Below, in pieces: positions 10,932-20,900 of a stretch of 64,000 nucleotides of DNA. Under the pieces are notes generated by a model. The model was not told the DNA's origin and made no database searches. It worked only from the letters and a program-made list of their open reading frames with translations. Numbering within the stretch: position 1 is the stretch's first letter; each line of letters begins with the position of its first letter. The stretch is from Anastrepha obliqua (taxonomy: Eukaryota > Arthropoda > Insecta > Diptera > Tephritidae), in the NCBI RefSeq assembly GCF_027943255.1, contig NC_072893.1, positions 131,005,784 through 131,069,783 of the forward strand. Direction: 5' to 3'. The translations under genes and the position numbers were made by a program.

Positions 10932-11348
10932 ACAAATATTTTTTGCCACGTTGAAGTAAAAAATAAATGCAATACAAATAACTTTCTCAACCCATAAAAT
11001 TGGTGCATATTTCTTGAATATCGGGGTTCGACTCCTCATGGGAATGATGAAATTTATAGACAGCATTTAAGAAAAAGAATGGCACTTTAAAGAAGAAAAA
11101 ATTATAATTAAAAAAATTTTTTTTCTCTGGAATATTAAAATAAGAATTAATACACAAAATTTTAAAGTAAAACTAAAATTTAAAAGAAAAATAGAACATT
11201 TTAAAATTGCTTAGAAGTTTAAAACACTACAATAGTTTTAGAAGAAGTTATTAAGAATATCTTTAAACTTTAAATTTCATTGCAAGATAGGTTAATGTTA
11301 ATTTGAAAGTAAAACTAAAATCTAAAAGAAAAATAGAACATATTAAAA
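10729..11348 (+). repeat. integrase-env spacer with tRNA-like direct repeats and A run
   Basis: Two copies of a segment of about 90 bp, offset by 202 bp (10790-10878 and 10992-11082). Each includes ATCGGGGTTCGACTCCTC, which resembles a tRNA T-arm, and a possible CCCAT/ATGGG closing stem. Between them lies a pure run of about 38 A (10888-10927). A second tandem pair with 142-bp offset follows (11167-11308 and 11309-11450), and its second copy runs into env. No protein is encoded here. Confidence 0.7.
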
Positions 11349-12917
11349 TTGCCTAGAAGTTTAATGCACTACAATAGTTTTAGAACAAATTATTATAAGA
11401 ATATCTTTAAACTTGAAATTTCATTGCAAGATAGGTTAATGCTAATCCCCGCCTCAATCGGATTCAGCATTTTTCAATATGAATCCCCAATTGTTACGGT
11501 GGAGCACGGTAGCGGCTATGTCATCAGCGGCCATTTTAAATTAATCCACGCTATTGACCTAAAATACTTCGACACCGTGTTGGCAGAATTAACAAGTCTG
11601 TCCAAGAAGAGGATCGGAAAAGAAGCAACCAAATCACTCATCGACTTCCAATTAAACCAAACACGTCTGCGCCTCATTGAATTGACAGGTGAAAAAACTA
11701 GAAAAACACGATCCATCAATTGGATTGGATCCGCATGGAAATGGATTGCGGGATCCCCTGATGCCGCAGATTGGGATTATATCGTTAAAAACCAAAACGA
11801 ATTGATGACGAATGACAATAACCAATACGTCATAAACAAAAAGTTATTTAATGCGACGCAAGAAGTAATCCAGATGGCAAACGACATGGTAGAATACACG
11901 AACGCCCTTGGCAGAAATATTAATGCAGAAGGTTGGGGCGCAATTATATTCAATAAGGTTCTACTTCTAAAGGAGCAAGTATCAGAAATCGTACGTGCAG
12001 CTCAGATGGCGAAATCCGGAATTGTTGATACAAACCTATTGGATAGAGAGGAAATAGAAAGAATACTTTTCGAAGAGAATGCCTTACCATATCAGAACCT
12101 GGTTGAAGCCGCAGAATACGCAAGCCCATCCTTTTACTCCAACGGCACCCTTCTTCTCTATGTACTTTCGGTGCCAAAAGTCAAACCTGAACAATACCGG
12201 CTTCTGTTAGCTAGACCTACAGCATTGGATGGCAGGCGCGTAGTTATTGAGTACAGAAAAGTCCTTATCAACCGAGATGAAACTTATGGCGTGACGACAA
12301 ACTGTTTCTCCATTAACAATTCCACCATCTGTGACAGAAGTTCAATAGAAAAACTACCAGAGAATAGTTGTTTGCCAAGGTTGATCAAAGGAGGCAATGC
12401 CCGTTGCCAGTTCGAGCCCGATAAGGGCACTACTATAGAACTCCTCGAGGAAAATACAATATTCTTGACTAATTTTCAAGGAATAGTGTGGGGCAAAAAC
12501 CAAACGGCAACGCTAAACGGCACCTTCCTCATTCGCATTAATAACGAGACGGTGCATGTGGGCAATCAAACATTTTCGAGCACGATTGCTAGAACTTCAC
12601 AAGTACTACCATCTGTTTTGTCAAATGTCACAAATGATGGCTTAAAGGTTAGCTTATCCTACATTCATGGACTTAGTCTGGACAACATAAATCGACTTAA
12701 GAAGCTTTCCTGGAATTTTCACCTCTCTTGGGCAACGGACGGAATTGTCCTTATAATTTTAGCATCAGCCTGCTATATGATCTGGCGGAAAATCACCTCA
12801 GGAGTAGATATACCCAGAATTGTTAGTGTGGCTGAAATTCATCAATTTCCTGCTTCCTCCGCCACAACTGAAGCCCCCCGGCTACAACGCTGTCATCTGC
12901 GGGACGCAGATCTTTAA
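11349..12917 (+). CDS. env: envelope-like protein of the errantivirus-type element
   Basis: Open frame of 522 codons, no stops. The first in-frame ATGs are at 11364 and 11439. Related elements usually make env from a spliced mRNA, and a plausible 3' splice site (TTTCATTGCAAG) lies at 11419-11430. It resembles the insect errantivirus/baculovirus F-like class: a basic RKTR cleavage-like site at 118-121 (counted from 11349) followed by a hydrophobic segment, many N-glycosylation sequons in the second half, a hydrophobic segment at about 464-482 that could span the membrane, and a short tail. The beginning overlaps the second copy of a 142-bp duplication, so the N-terminus and any signal peptide are uncertain. 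It is an old endogenous copy; expression is unknown. Confidence 0.8.
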   Translation: MPRSLMHYNSFRTNYYKNIFKLEISLQDRLMLIPASIGFSIFQYESPIVTVEHGSGYVISGHFKLIHAIDLKYFDTVLAELTSLSKKRIGKEATKSLIDFQLNQTRLRLIELTGEKTRKTRSINWIGSAWKWIAGSPDAADWDYIVKNQNELMTNDNNQYVINKKLFNATQEVIQMANDMVEYTNALGRNINAEGWGAIIFNKVLLLKEQVSEIVRAAQMAKSGIVDTNLLDREEIERILFEENALPYQNLVEAAEYASPSFYSNGTLLLYVLSVPKVKPEQYRLLLARPTALDGRRVVIEYRKVLINRDETYGVTTNCFSINNSTICDRSSIEKLPENSCLPRLIKGGNARCQFEPDKGTTIELLEENTIFLTNFQGIVWGKNQTATLNGTFLIRINNETVHVGNQTFSSTIARTSQVLPSVLSNVTNDGLKVSLSYIHGLSLDNINRLKKLSWNFHLSWATDGIVLIILASACYMIWRKITSGVDIPRIVSVAEIHQFPASSATTEAPRLQRCHLRDADL

Positions 12918-12926
12918 AGGGGGAGG
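12915..12926 (+). other. polypurine tract
   Basis: AAAGGGGGAGG lies immediately before the 3' LTR. It is the expected plus-strand primer site for this element class. Confidence 0.8.
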
Positions 12927-13226
12927 AGTTAAGGCAGCTACCTGACTGCAATACGCTAGCAATGCGTATCAGATGACACATGCGCAGCAGCGTTAGTATA
13001 TAACCGCCGCTGCACCGTGTGAACCGCTATGTCAGCAATATGTTAGATTAAGAATTAGCTTAGCTTAAGCATAAGAATAAATTGTCAAGACACTCTTAGT
13101 TCTGGACTGAAGAAAACCGCAACGTATTTTCACTTGCTACAAAAAAGGAGTAAGTATGGAAAAGGGGCCAAGTGGTTGGCCCCCAACTTTAATTTTTTGG
13201 TGCTCCCTGAAGGGAGCACCTTAACT
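12927..13226 (+). repeat. 3' LTR (full length)
   Basis: 300 bp, AGTTAAGG to CCTTAACT. It contains TATATAA at about 12995-13001 and AATAAA at about 13075-13080. Apart from the 75-bp block deleted in the 5' LTR, the two LTRs are nearly identical by eye, which suggests a not very ancient insertion. Confidence 0.92.
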
Positions 13227-13230
13227 TACA

Positions 13231-14477
13231 TATTTGGAAATCTGTCGCATTACAGTACGCCTAAAAAGCTACTATATGCATGCATTCAAAGCGCAAATGC
13301 ATATATATATGTGGGCATGGCCACACAAACACAATATATAAAGCAAAGCACTTTGCGTAGTAGCGGTAATGCAAAAAAAAGCGCAATATATTTTCTTTTT
13401 GCTTTTGGTGCCAAAATCTGTAAACAAAGATTGGCAGTTTGAGTAATTTAAATAAAATTTGAGAATTTAGAGACCAAATTATTGGAAAAAATCAAATCAG
13501 CTGTTCTGCTGTTGCTGCCTGTTCAGTGGGCCTTGATATAAGCAAATTATTCTTGGCAAAACCTTACTGGAAATTTAAAGACATAAAAGTCATTAGTAGC
13601 AAAAGAAAACTTATTAATAATAGAAATTTTTGGGATATCATCATAGGAAGATCTGTAAAATAAAAAGAAAATATTGATATATGTATGTACGTGAATACAA
13701 TACAGACACATACATACATATACAAAATAAAATACTTTTTATTGTTTATCCAACTACATATTTTTTATATAATTCGTAAAACATTTTAATAATTTCAATA
13801 AAAAACAAAATGCTATCCATTTTTAATGAGAATTAATAAAACTGCGCTCTATTTTTCAAATTTCGGAAACTTCGGAAATTAGAGAAGCAAGGGTGTATCA
13901 AAAAAAATTAAGTTGTTGTCATGAAAAGTGGATCAAATAATTTCGCCTGCTTTTCTGATTTCTTCATGTTAGCACGAACGTTTTTCGGAATAGAGCCGCC
14001 ATAACTTACGATCTGCCGCCACAATTAATTTTTGCTTGTGGATTTAAAGAACTCGAATATTTTAAGTCGTGCCATTGGGACGAAGGGGAAGTATTGAACT
14101 GTTACAACAACAACAAGAGGCCATCACATGGACCTTCTCATTCTAAAACCATTTCTACGCAAGTATCGATGCATGTCGAGTATCGCTATCGAGCATAAGC
14201 TTCCATCTTGGACGTATTTTCTTCTTTGCATGAAGAGGCTGTTGACATAATCGACTGCGCACATTTTGCTCTTAATCCAATCAATGCGATTTATGCCTTA
14301 CTCTGGCAAGCAATCCCAACTCATAATTGAGGCTGGATAAGTTTAATCAGCTTTTTGAGTAGTTTGGAGTAAGATAGTCGTTGATTCAATAGTTTTTGAA
14401 GCGCAACTCTTCAAATATATACTCTGTCCCACTTAAAATGAGAATGAGAACAGTTACCGGAAAACATTGACCGCCAT
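13231..14477. other. intergenic, no gene recognised
   Basis: AT-rich with short microsatellite-like tracts (TATATG, ACATAC). No coding pattern is seen. Confidence 0.4.
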
Positions 14478-15269
14478 GTCCCGATTTACACAGAGAAACA
14501 TTTTGTTTGTTGAAGACGGACAGACGGGGAAGAGAGAGGGGTTTTTGTTTGCCGTACTGTTGACACGCTTTGTGCTTCTTATTCGTATTGTCAAACTTAA
14601 GGGGTTATATACACTTTTAAGGCTGAAAAATCACGTTTTTTTCGAGAATTTTTTACAAAAAACGATTTTATTAAACAAACACAAGTTTTAATTATTCAAA
14701 TAATGTTTACTTTAAAGTTAATTATAGCACGTAAAGTTAGTGAAAATATTGAAGTGCAGGGCTCCTGCAGATGATCTCCCAAGCGTCCTCCAAAAAGCGT
14801 TCGGCGGTGGTCAAAATATCTCCGGTTTGGATTATCTGAAATCGAAAAACCAATTAGATCCTTTTTGTGGATAGATAAAGCTAGGTATTGATCGAAGGAA
14901 TAGTCAAAATTTTAATTTTTGATAAAATGGCAGCTATAGGGAAAAAAATCGAATTTTCTACAAAAAATTTCGCGAAAAATTGCCTAAAATAAATAGATAA
15001 AAGCATCAGAATTCTTATTTCATCTATTAATACCTTGAGAATATATTTGAGAAGGTTGTATTAAAATTTCAAGACGATCGGTTCAGCCGTTTTTGAAAAA
15101 TTGTGTCCACCGACTTCGAAAACACGGTTTTGAGAAATCGCGTTTAAAGTTTGAAAAGCACATTACATAGGGTACAAATTCTCTGAAACGCCTTTTCAAA
15201 TTTGCGTATAACTTCGAAAATATTCAGCGGAACGATACTAAATTTTCTGTGTGCATTCTTAAATGGGTT

Positions 15270-16076
15270 GGTGTCGAAATTCTGTATGTACAGAATTCTA
15301 AAAACAAAATTTTGCTTTTTAAAATTCTGCTTTTTTAAAATTCTGCTTTTTTAAAATTCTGCTTTCTAAAATTCTGCTTTCAAAATTCTGTATTACAAAA
15401 TTGTGTATTACATAATTCTGTATTAAAATATAATGTTAACAATGTTAAAGAGGTAATGTAATTATTTAATTTATTATTATTAATATTTTTTATTATTATT
15501 CGAGATATTAAATAAAAAATAATAATAATAATTTTTTCTTCAGTTTCGATAGAATCCACAGTATTTTTGCGTAGAACTTTTTTCGCGTGGGTGGCCTTTG
15601 GCCGGCTTCAAAAAAATAACCCTCATCAGTCCAACTCCGGCTACGCAATCCACAGTATTTTTGCGTAGAACTCCTTTCCGTGTTAAAACCATTGAGGCCT
15701 TCCAGCCCTTTTTTTATTCAATGTCTCGAAAACTAAGCGAGATATCAAAAAATTTTACTCCTTCATTTCGTTTTCTTTTGTCGAGTTCTATAAGAATCCG
15801 CCATAAGATTGCGGTGCCACGGAAACAGCAGAATCGCCTCGTACATATGTACATACCTACATTAATTATAGTTGATAACTTTGACTCTCTTCTTGTATGA
15901 CGAAAATCACAAAATTTGAATAAAGCAGAATTTTTCGCATTAAACATGCAGAATTTTGAAAAAGCAGAATTTTAGAAAGCAAACTTTTAAAAAGCAGAAT
16001 TTAAAAAAAGCAGAATTTTTTTGCAATTCACAGAATTTTGTCATCCAGAATTTTGTAATACAGAATAATGACACGC
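15270..16076. repeat. foldback-like element with AAAATTCTGC arrays
   Basis: Left arm (15283-15425) has repeated TTTTAAAATTCTGCTTTTT-type units. The right arm (15915-16072) has the inverted units AAAAGCAGAATTTT. The outer parts, GTGTCGAAATTCTGTA and the reverse complement of TACAGAATAATGACAC, also pair. Arrays of short repeats in opposite orientation at both ends are the mark of foldback elements. The centre carries a fragment of a second family (15555-15836). Confidence 0.65.
15555..15836 (+). repeat. short derivative of the 96-bp-repeat foldback family
   Basis: Contains one 96-bp unit (CACAGTATTTTTGCGTAGAA... to CTACGCAATC), then the same central TCTCGAAAACTAAGCGAGAT block as the full element at 37689-40087, and ends with the same terminus (GATTGCGGTGCCACGGAAAC, then AGCAGAAT). 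The left arm is mostly missing. Confidence 0.8.
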
Positions 16077-16092
16077 TCCCTTCTTAAATATA

Positions 16093-16347
16093 TCGCACCC
16101 TAAATACAAAAGGGTCACAACTCAAAATGTACTTCTGCTCAAATATGAACGAGACGTTATCAATAAAACGGTCTGCGGATGACATATGGCAAAAATAAAT
16201 TTTTTGTTTTTTGGTAGGACTGTTATAAGCTTACATGGCAAATTTCAGCGTGATATGTCACATAGTTTGTTTTCTGTGCTACTGTAAACATGTCAAGCTC
16301 GAGTGTGGAAAATTTTGACTTGTGACCCTTTTGTATTTAGGGTGCGA
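16093..16347. mobile_element. 255-bp MITE with TCGCACCC ends
   Basis: Terminal inverted repeats of more than 28 bp, nearly perfect: TCGCACCCTAAATACAAAAG onwards at the left and its complement at the right. It is flanked by TA (16091-16092 and 16348-16349). No coding capacity. The ends resemble those of the larger MITE at 61164-61740 (shared TCGCAC and a shared ACAACTCAAAAT block). Confidence 0.85.
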
Positions 16348-16349
16348 TA

Positions 16350-17929
16350 TGTACATTACGAAAATAAAATAAAAACAAACTCGACTTTATGGTTACTGTA
16401 TATAACTTAAAGAAGTAAACGTCAAAAGTAACGAATGTTGTCATAAACAATTTCGCCCGTGTGACCGCGCATAAACATGAAAAGAGAATTTCCAGATGTC
16501 TCTGTGTGTAAATCGGGACTATTGCACTATCATTCCAATGCCAACGACTAGCCTTGCTGCTATTCATTGTTCTATATGGATATAAGATGAAATTCAAAAC
16601 TTTTAAGAAATAAATAAAAAAAATCAAATTTAAAATAAATAAATACTTTTTTCTTTATGTCAAAATTTTGTTTATTTTTTTAAATATATTAATCATTTAA
16701 AATTGGTTTTACAGCATTCGAATTCACACTAAAATTTTCTATTAAATGCTAACTACATTGTTGCTCTGCTTAAAATGTTTACATTATTTGTTTAATATTT
16801 ACTTGATTACCGGAGTATTGAAACTATTTTTTTTAACAGGAAATTATATTTATTTCGCTTCAGTTCTGCCTTTTATGCTTAGAAAATAAGAATAGTTTAA
16901 AATAATATTACGTGGACTTATTTTTAATGTGGGGCGAAGGAGACAGCGTAAAAAATGACAAAAAGATAGTATAAAATATTTCTTCATTTGTTTTTTATGG
17001 CATTAGAGTTAATTTATAAATGCAAGTTTTAAGAGTAAATATGTACGTATGTATGTATGTATGTACAAATAACACTTTACAAGGAGTTTACTATTCAGAC
17101 ACGTTACAATAAAGGGTAAAGAAATGTTTAACATAAATATGTGAAAAATCTTCGACTTTTCGGTTTGATTGACAGTAGCAATGAAATGTTTTATTTATTT
17201 ATTTATTTATTTAGTCAGTTAGCCTAGACTTGATAAAAATAATGAAATAATAGGCTAGGCGGGGAAATGCTCAACGGCTGCAAAGGAAAATATAAAATCA
17301 AAAAACAAAAAAGGAAAGCCCACAAAAGAGTGGACGTTTGAACCCAAATTTATTTATTTATTTTATTTTTTTTTTTTTATAGGATATATGTACGAGTATA
17401 ATGCTTTTTTTTAATTTAACTTTTCCTCATTTATATGCATGTATGTTTTACTTAAAGTAGTTGTCTTTGAAAGCTCATTTAGCAAACATAAAACAATTTT
17501 GCATTTCCTATCTTATAATGGGTGCAATTTGCAGATACAATCCGCATTAGACTGTTGAACACTTTCTCTGCTGGAAATTTGATTTTAAATGGAAGCTTCG
17601 TTCAGAAGAATACAGTCATATTGCTGCAGTTCGGTGGCAACTTCTTTTATGCGATGCTTAGTATTAATATAAATATTTTATATTTTTTCTTCTTTTTCTC
17701 AATTTGTACTAAACGCATTGGTAATTTGAGGCGAAACTAAAAAAACAAACACAAAACGGGATCCCTCAATAAAAACCAGATTTGCTGGCCACTTTAGACT
17801 ATTTTTTTATTTTTGGTTTTTTGTTTTCTAAGTCGGTATTTAAAATGGTTTCGCCTCCATAAAACTCAAAAATGTGTTAACTGCAACCGCAATATTAACT
17901 GCTGTTTGTGCCCATCACTCCGAACCGCC
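16350..17929. other. intergenic and PTAR1 3' flank
   Basis: AT-rich. It contains (ATGT)n at about 17041-17065 and (TTTA)n at about 17190-17212. The minus-strand AATAAA at 17806-17811, 119 nt after the PTAR1 stop, is a candidate polyadenylation signal. No other gene was recognised. Confidence 0.5.
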
Positions 17930-20900
17930 TCACGCATAGTTGAAGCCCAAAAATATTTTACACCATTTCCGATGGTTCTCACCCAGCATACTCTCCGACC
18001 GTTTTAGCGCCGCCAAAAATGTGTACGAGGCGTAATCGAATTTCTGCAGCGCTGCATTGAATTCCTGCAACTGCGCATATGTGCGTGGCGCCAGATAGAG
18101 ACCGGGCAGTTCGCCTAGCAGCAAACGCACACAATTCTCAACAATGAAGCGCAACGAGGCGCGCCGATGATTTTCGAAGGATTCGCGTTCGTTATACATA
18201 TTCTTTTGGTCGTCGCATAGGCGTATATCGTGCGCTGCTAAATTGCAGCAATAGAGGAATGAGCTAAGACGCGGCTCTCCAATGGCTGCCTTATCAACAC
18301 CGGGCAACATTATTTCCAGTACGTCTGTGGTGCTCAGTATTTCCAAATCATCAGCCATATAGTAACTGATCAGATCCTTTAGATTATGCAAATGTTCCAT
18401 CTCATCCGTTTCATAGTAACACAATTCATAGGCGTGTTGTATTAACGTCTGGCGGTAATGGTAGCTGCTGTAGTCGCTGATATGTTTACGCATAAACTTT
18501 TCGGTCATCATCAATTCGGAACATATTAGATCGCGATCATTTTGCAATACCCACATGCGATGTGTCCACGCGTGGTAGTTATTTGCGCTTCGATCGGCGC
18601 AACGTTCGCAAATGCCGAACTCGCTTGGCCAATCGATGGCGTCGTGACCTGAAATTTATAATGAACGAAATTTAAACAAATAACATGGAACAATAATAGC
18701 CGCTTGGGAACTATCAGTTATATCTAGCAGCAATCGCAGCAAAATTCAAGACTATTATTGTTGTTGTTGGAAAATATTTATTGTATATGAGCATATGAGC
18801 GAAAAAAACCAACTCTCTCCGACTTTTCTCCACCTTCCTCCGACTTTTCCCACAGCTTTTTCTTCTTCTTTGCGCGCGCAAACGCAACTCGAAGAAAATT
18901 AGGAACAAAAACAATGTTCTCGAGCCCTTAACAGTCAGCACTTGGCACCCTGGTAGGCGTTATTCGGTTTCGAAGCGTCAAACTGTCCGAGTCAGAATGC
19001 GAAAGTGCTATTACCTAATGAAAATCATTCTGCTACAACAACAACAATAACAATTCAAATTCAAAATTAAATAATAGTTCCCTCAGTTGCACTTAACTAC
19101 AATTCTAAAACTATTTTAAAAGAAATTTCAATTCCATTAAATACCCACTCTGAAACGAGTACAGCCAGCGTCGGTATGAGAAACCCTCGCTCGATTTCGG
19201 TTTCTTCGACAATATCAAAGCGGAAAATTTGAATTCGCAATTTATTTCCAAGTGATTCGTCTGCACCATTTGGCGGCGTATGTGCCAGAATGTGGTCACA
19301 TCCGGATTAATAAGCAGAGCAACATTCAGATATTTCAACAGCACATCGCTGTGCTGCAGATAGCGCTGCTGATGCTGGCGCCGGTAGCCGATTATCGTTT
19401 TGTGCGCATGGTGATAAACATGCTTCATGCACCACGACTCCAAACCAAGATGATGTTCAGCATGAATGACTGGAGATTTGTTGCGGTTCAAAGAGGTCGG
19501 TATTATTTCGAATGTGGAGCTGAAACAACAAAAATAGATCTTAAATATTTATGTTTGTTAAAGTATGTAGATTTAAAGTGACAGTTAACGAGTACAAAAC
19601 ACTTGATTGATATGTGTAAGAACGTACGTATGTGTGCATGCCAGTGAGTTTTTATATAAAGGGTAGTCCAAATACAAGAACGGCTGAAGACTGTTTTTAT
19701 TTTGTGTCCTCAAAGATCCATAATGTATGGGCAATCCAGATGTGAAACGAGTTCTAGAGAGTCATGCGACAGTAAAAGAGCTAAAAACCGTTAGTAAAGT
19801 ATTGTAAATTTGGTGGGCTGCAAGCGTTTTACCGAAGCCAGTCGAACCAGCCAAATTAATGAAATTCTGGAACTTAAGAGTGCTCTGCCTAATCCATAAG
19901 AAGCCTATTGAGCGAGCCTATTGACTCAAGCCCACCATCAACCAACTAATTGAATCTCATCAGTGTGACCTCAGGCCTAGAAACTCAACAATTGATCAGA
20001 TATTTACAATACCCATAAAAGGAGCATCGACACACGTCAACTCTTCGTCGATTTTAAAGCCGCTTTCGACAGCACAAAAAGGAGTTGCACATCTGCTGCC
20101 TTGTCGGAATTCGGTATTTCCGCAAAACCAATACGGCTGTGAAAAATGACGTTGATCAATACCAGCAGCTCCGTCAAAATTTAGAAGGATCTATCCAGCA
20201 ACTTGAAACCACACGAGGTTTCAGACAAGGTGGCTCCATGTATTTAATCTAATGCTGCGAAAGATTGTTCGAGCCGCTTAACTTAATACCTCAGGCATCA
20301 CATATTATAAGAGCATACAATTGGTGGCCTTAAATCGGGCTTAACAACCGCACCATTAGCTGTGCCTTTTTAAACCGGATAAAGAAGCGAAGCGAATGGT
20401 TCTGGAGATGAGCATAGACAAGACGAAATAACTCCTGTAATCAAACAACCCGTTGGCGTACTCGCATATCGGCTCGTACGTCACTGTTGACAGTTATAAG
20501 TTTAAAGTATTAAAAAACTTCGTTTATTTGGGACCCAGCATTAACACCGATAATACGGTCAGCCTTAAAGTCCAATGGAGAGTTTCTCTTGCCAACATGT
20601 CCTCGAGAGAGGATTTTTAACCCTTTGCACGTGGGCGATGGTGAATATCGCAGAGGGTGAGATAATGAACTTCACTTATGAGCTTCACGACGACATATAC
20701 ATAGTGCAGTGAATAAAAATTCAGCAGTTTCGCTGGCTAGGTCATCTCGTCCGAATGGATACAAACACACCAACTCTGAAAGATTTCCATGCGGTACTTG
20801 ATGGAGGCAATAGGGGAAAAGGAAATCCTCTTTAGTGTTGGATAGATCAGATGGAAAAGGACTTGTGTTTGGGTGCATCCAACTGGCTCCGATTGGCTTA

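Larger units (their letters stand above)
5546..13226 (+). mobile_element. gypsy-type (errantivirus-like) LTR element with env, defective
   Basis: The 7.7-kb element is bounded by LTRs that begin AGTTAAGG and end CCTTAACT. A 4-bp duplication TACA flanks both sides (5542-5545 and 13227-13230), as is usual for insect errantiviruses. A primer site follows the 5' LTR and a purine tract precedes the 3' LTR. The order is leader, gag, integrase, env. Protease, reverse transcriptase and RNase H are absent through an in-frame deletion, and a complete mariner sits in gag. The 5' LTR has lost about 75 bp relative to the 3' LTR. It is a dead provirus that still contains an open env frame. Confidence 0.92.
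14478..16519. mobile_element. nested inverted-repeat element stack
   Basis: The outer limits are an inverted pair: GTCCCGATTTACAC followed by AGAGA at 14478, and its reverse complement ending at 16519. Between them are repetitive AT-rich sequence (14585-15270), a foldback-like element (15270-16076) that itself holds a short derivative of the larger foldback family, and a MITE (16093-16347). No transposase was found. The outer pair is only about 25 bp, so a single parent element is plausible but not proven. Confidence 0.45.
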
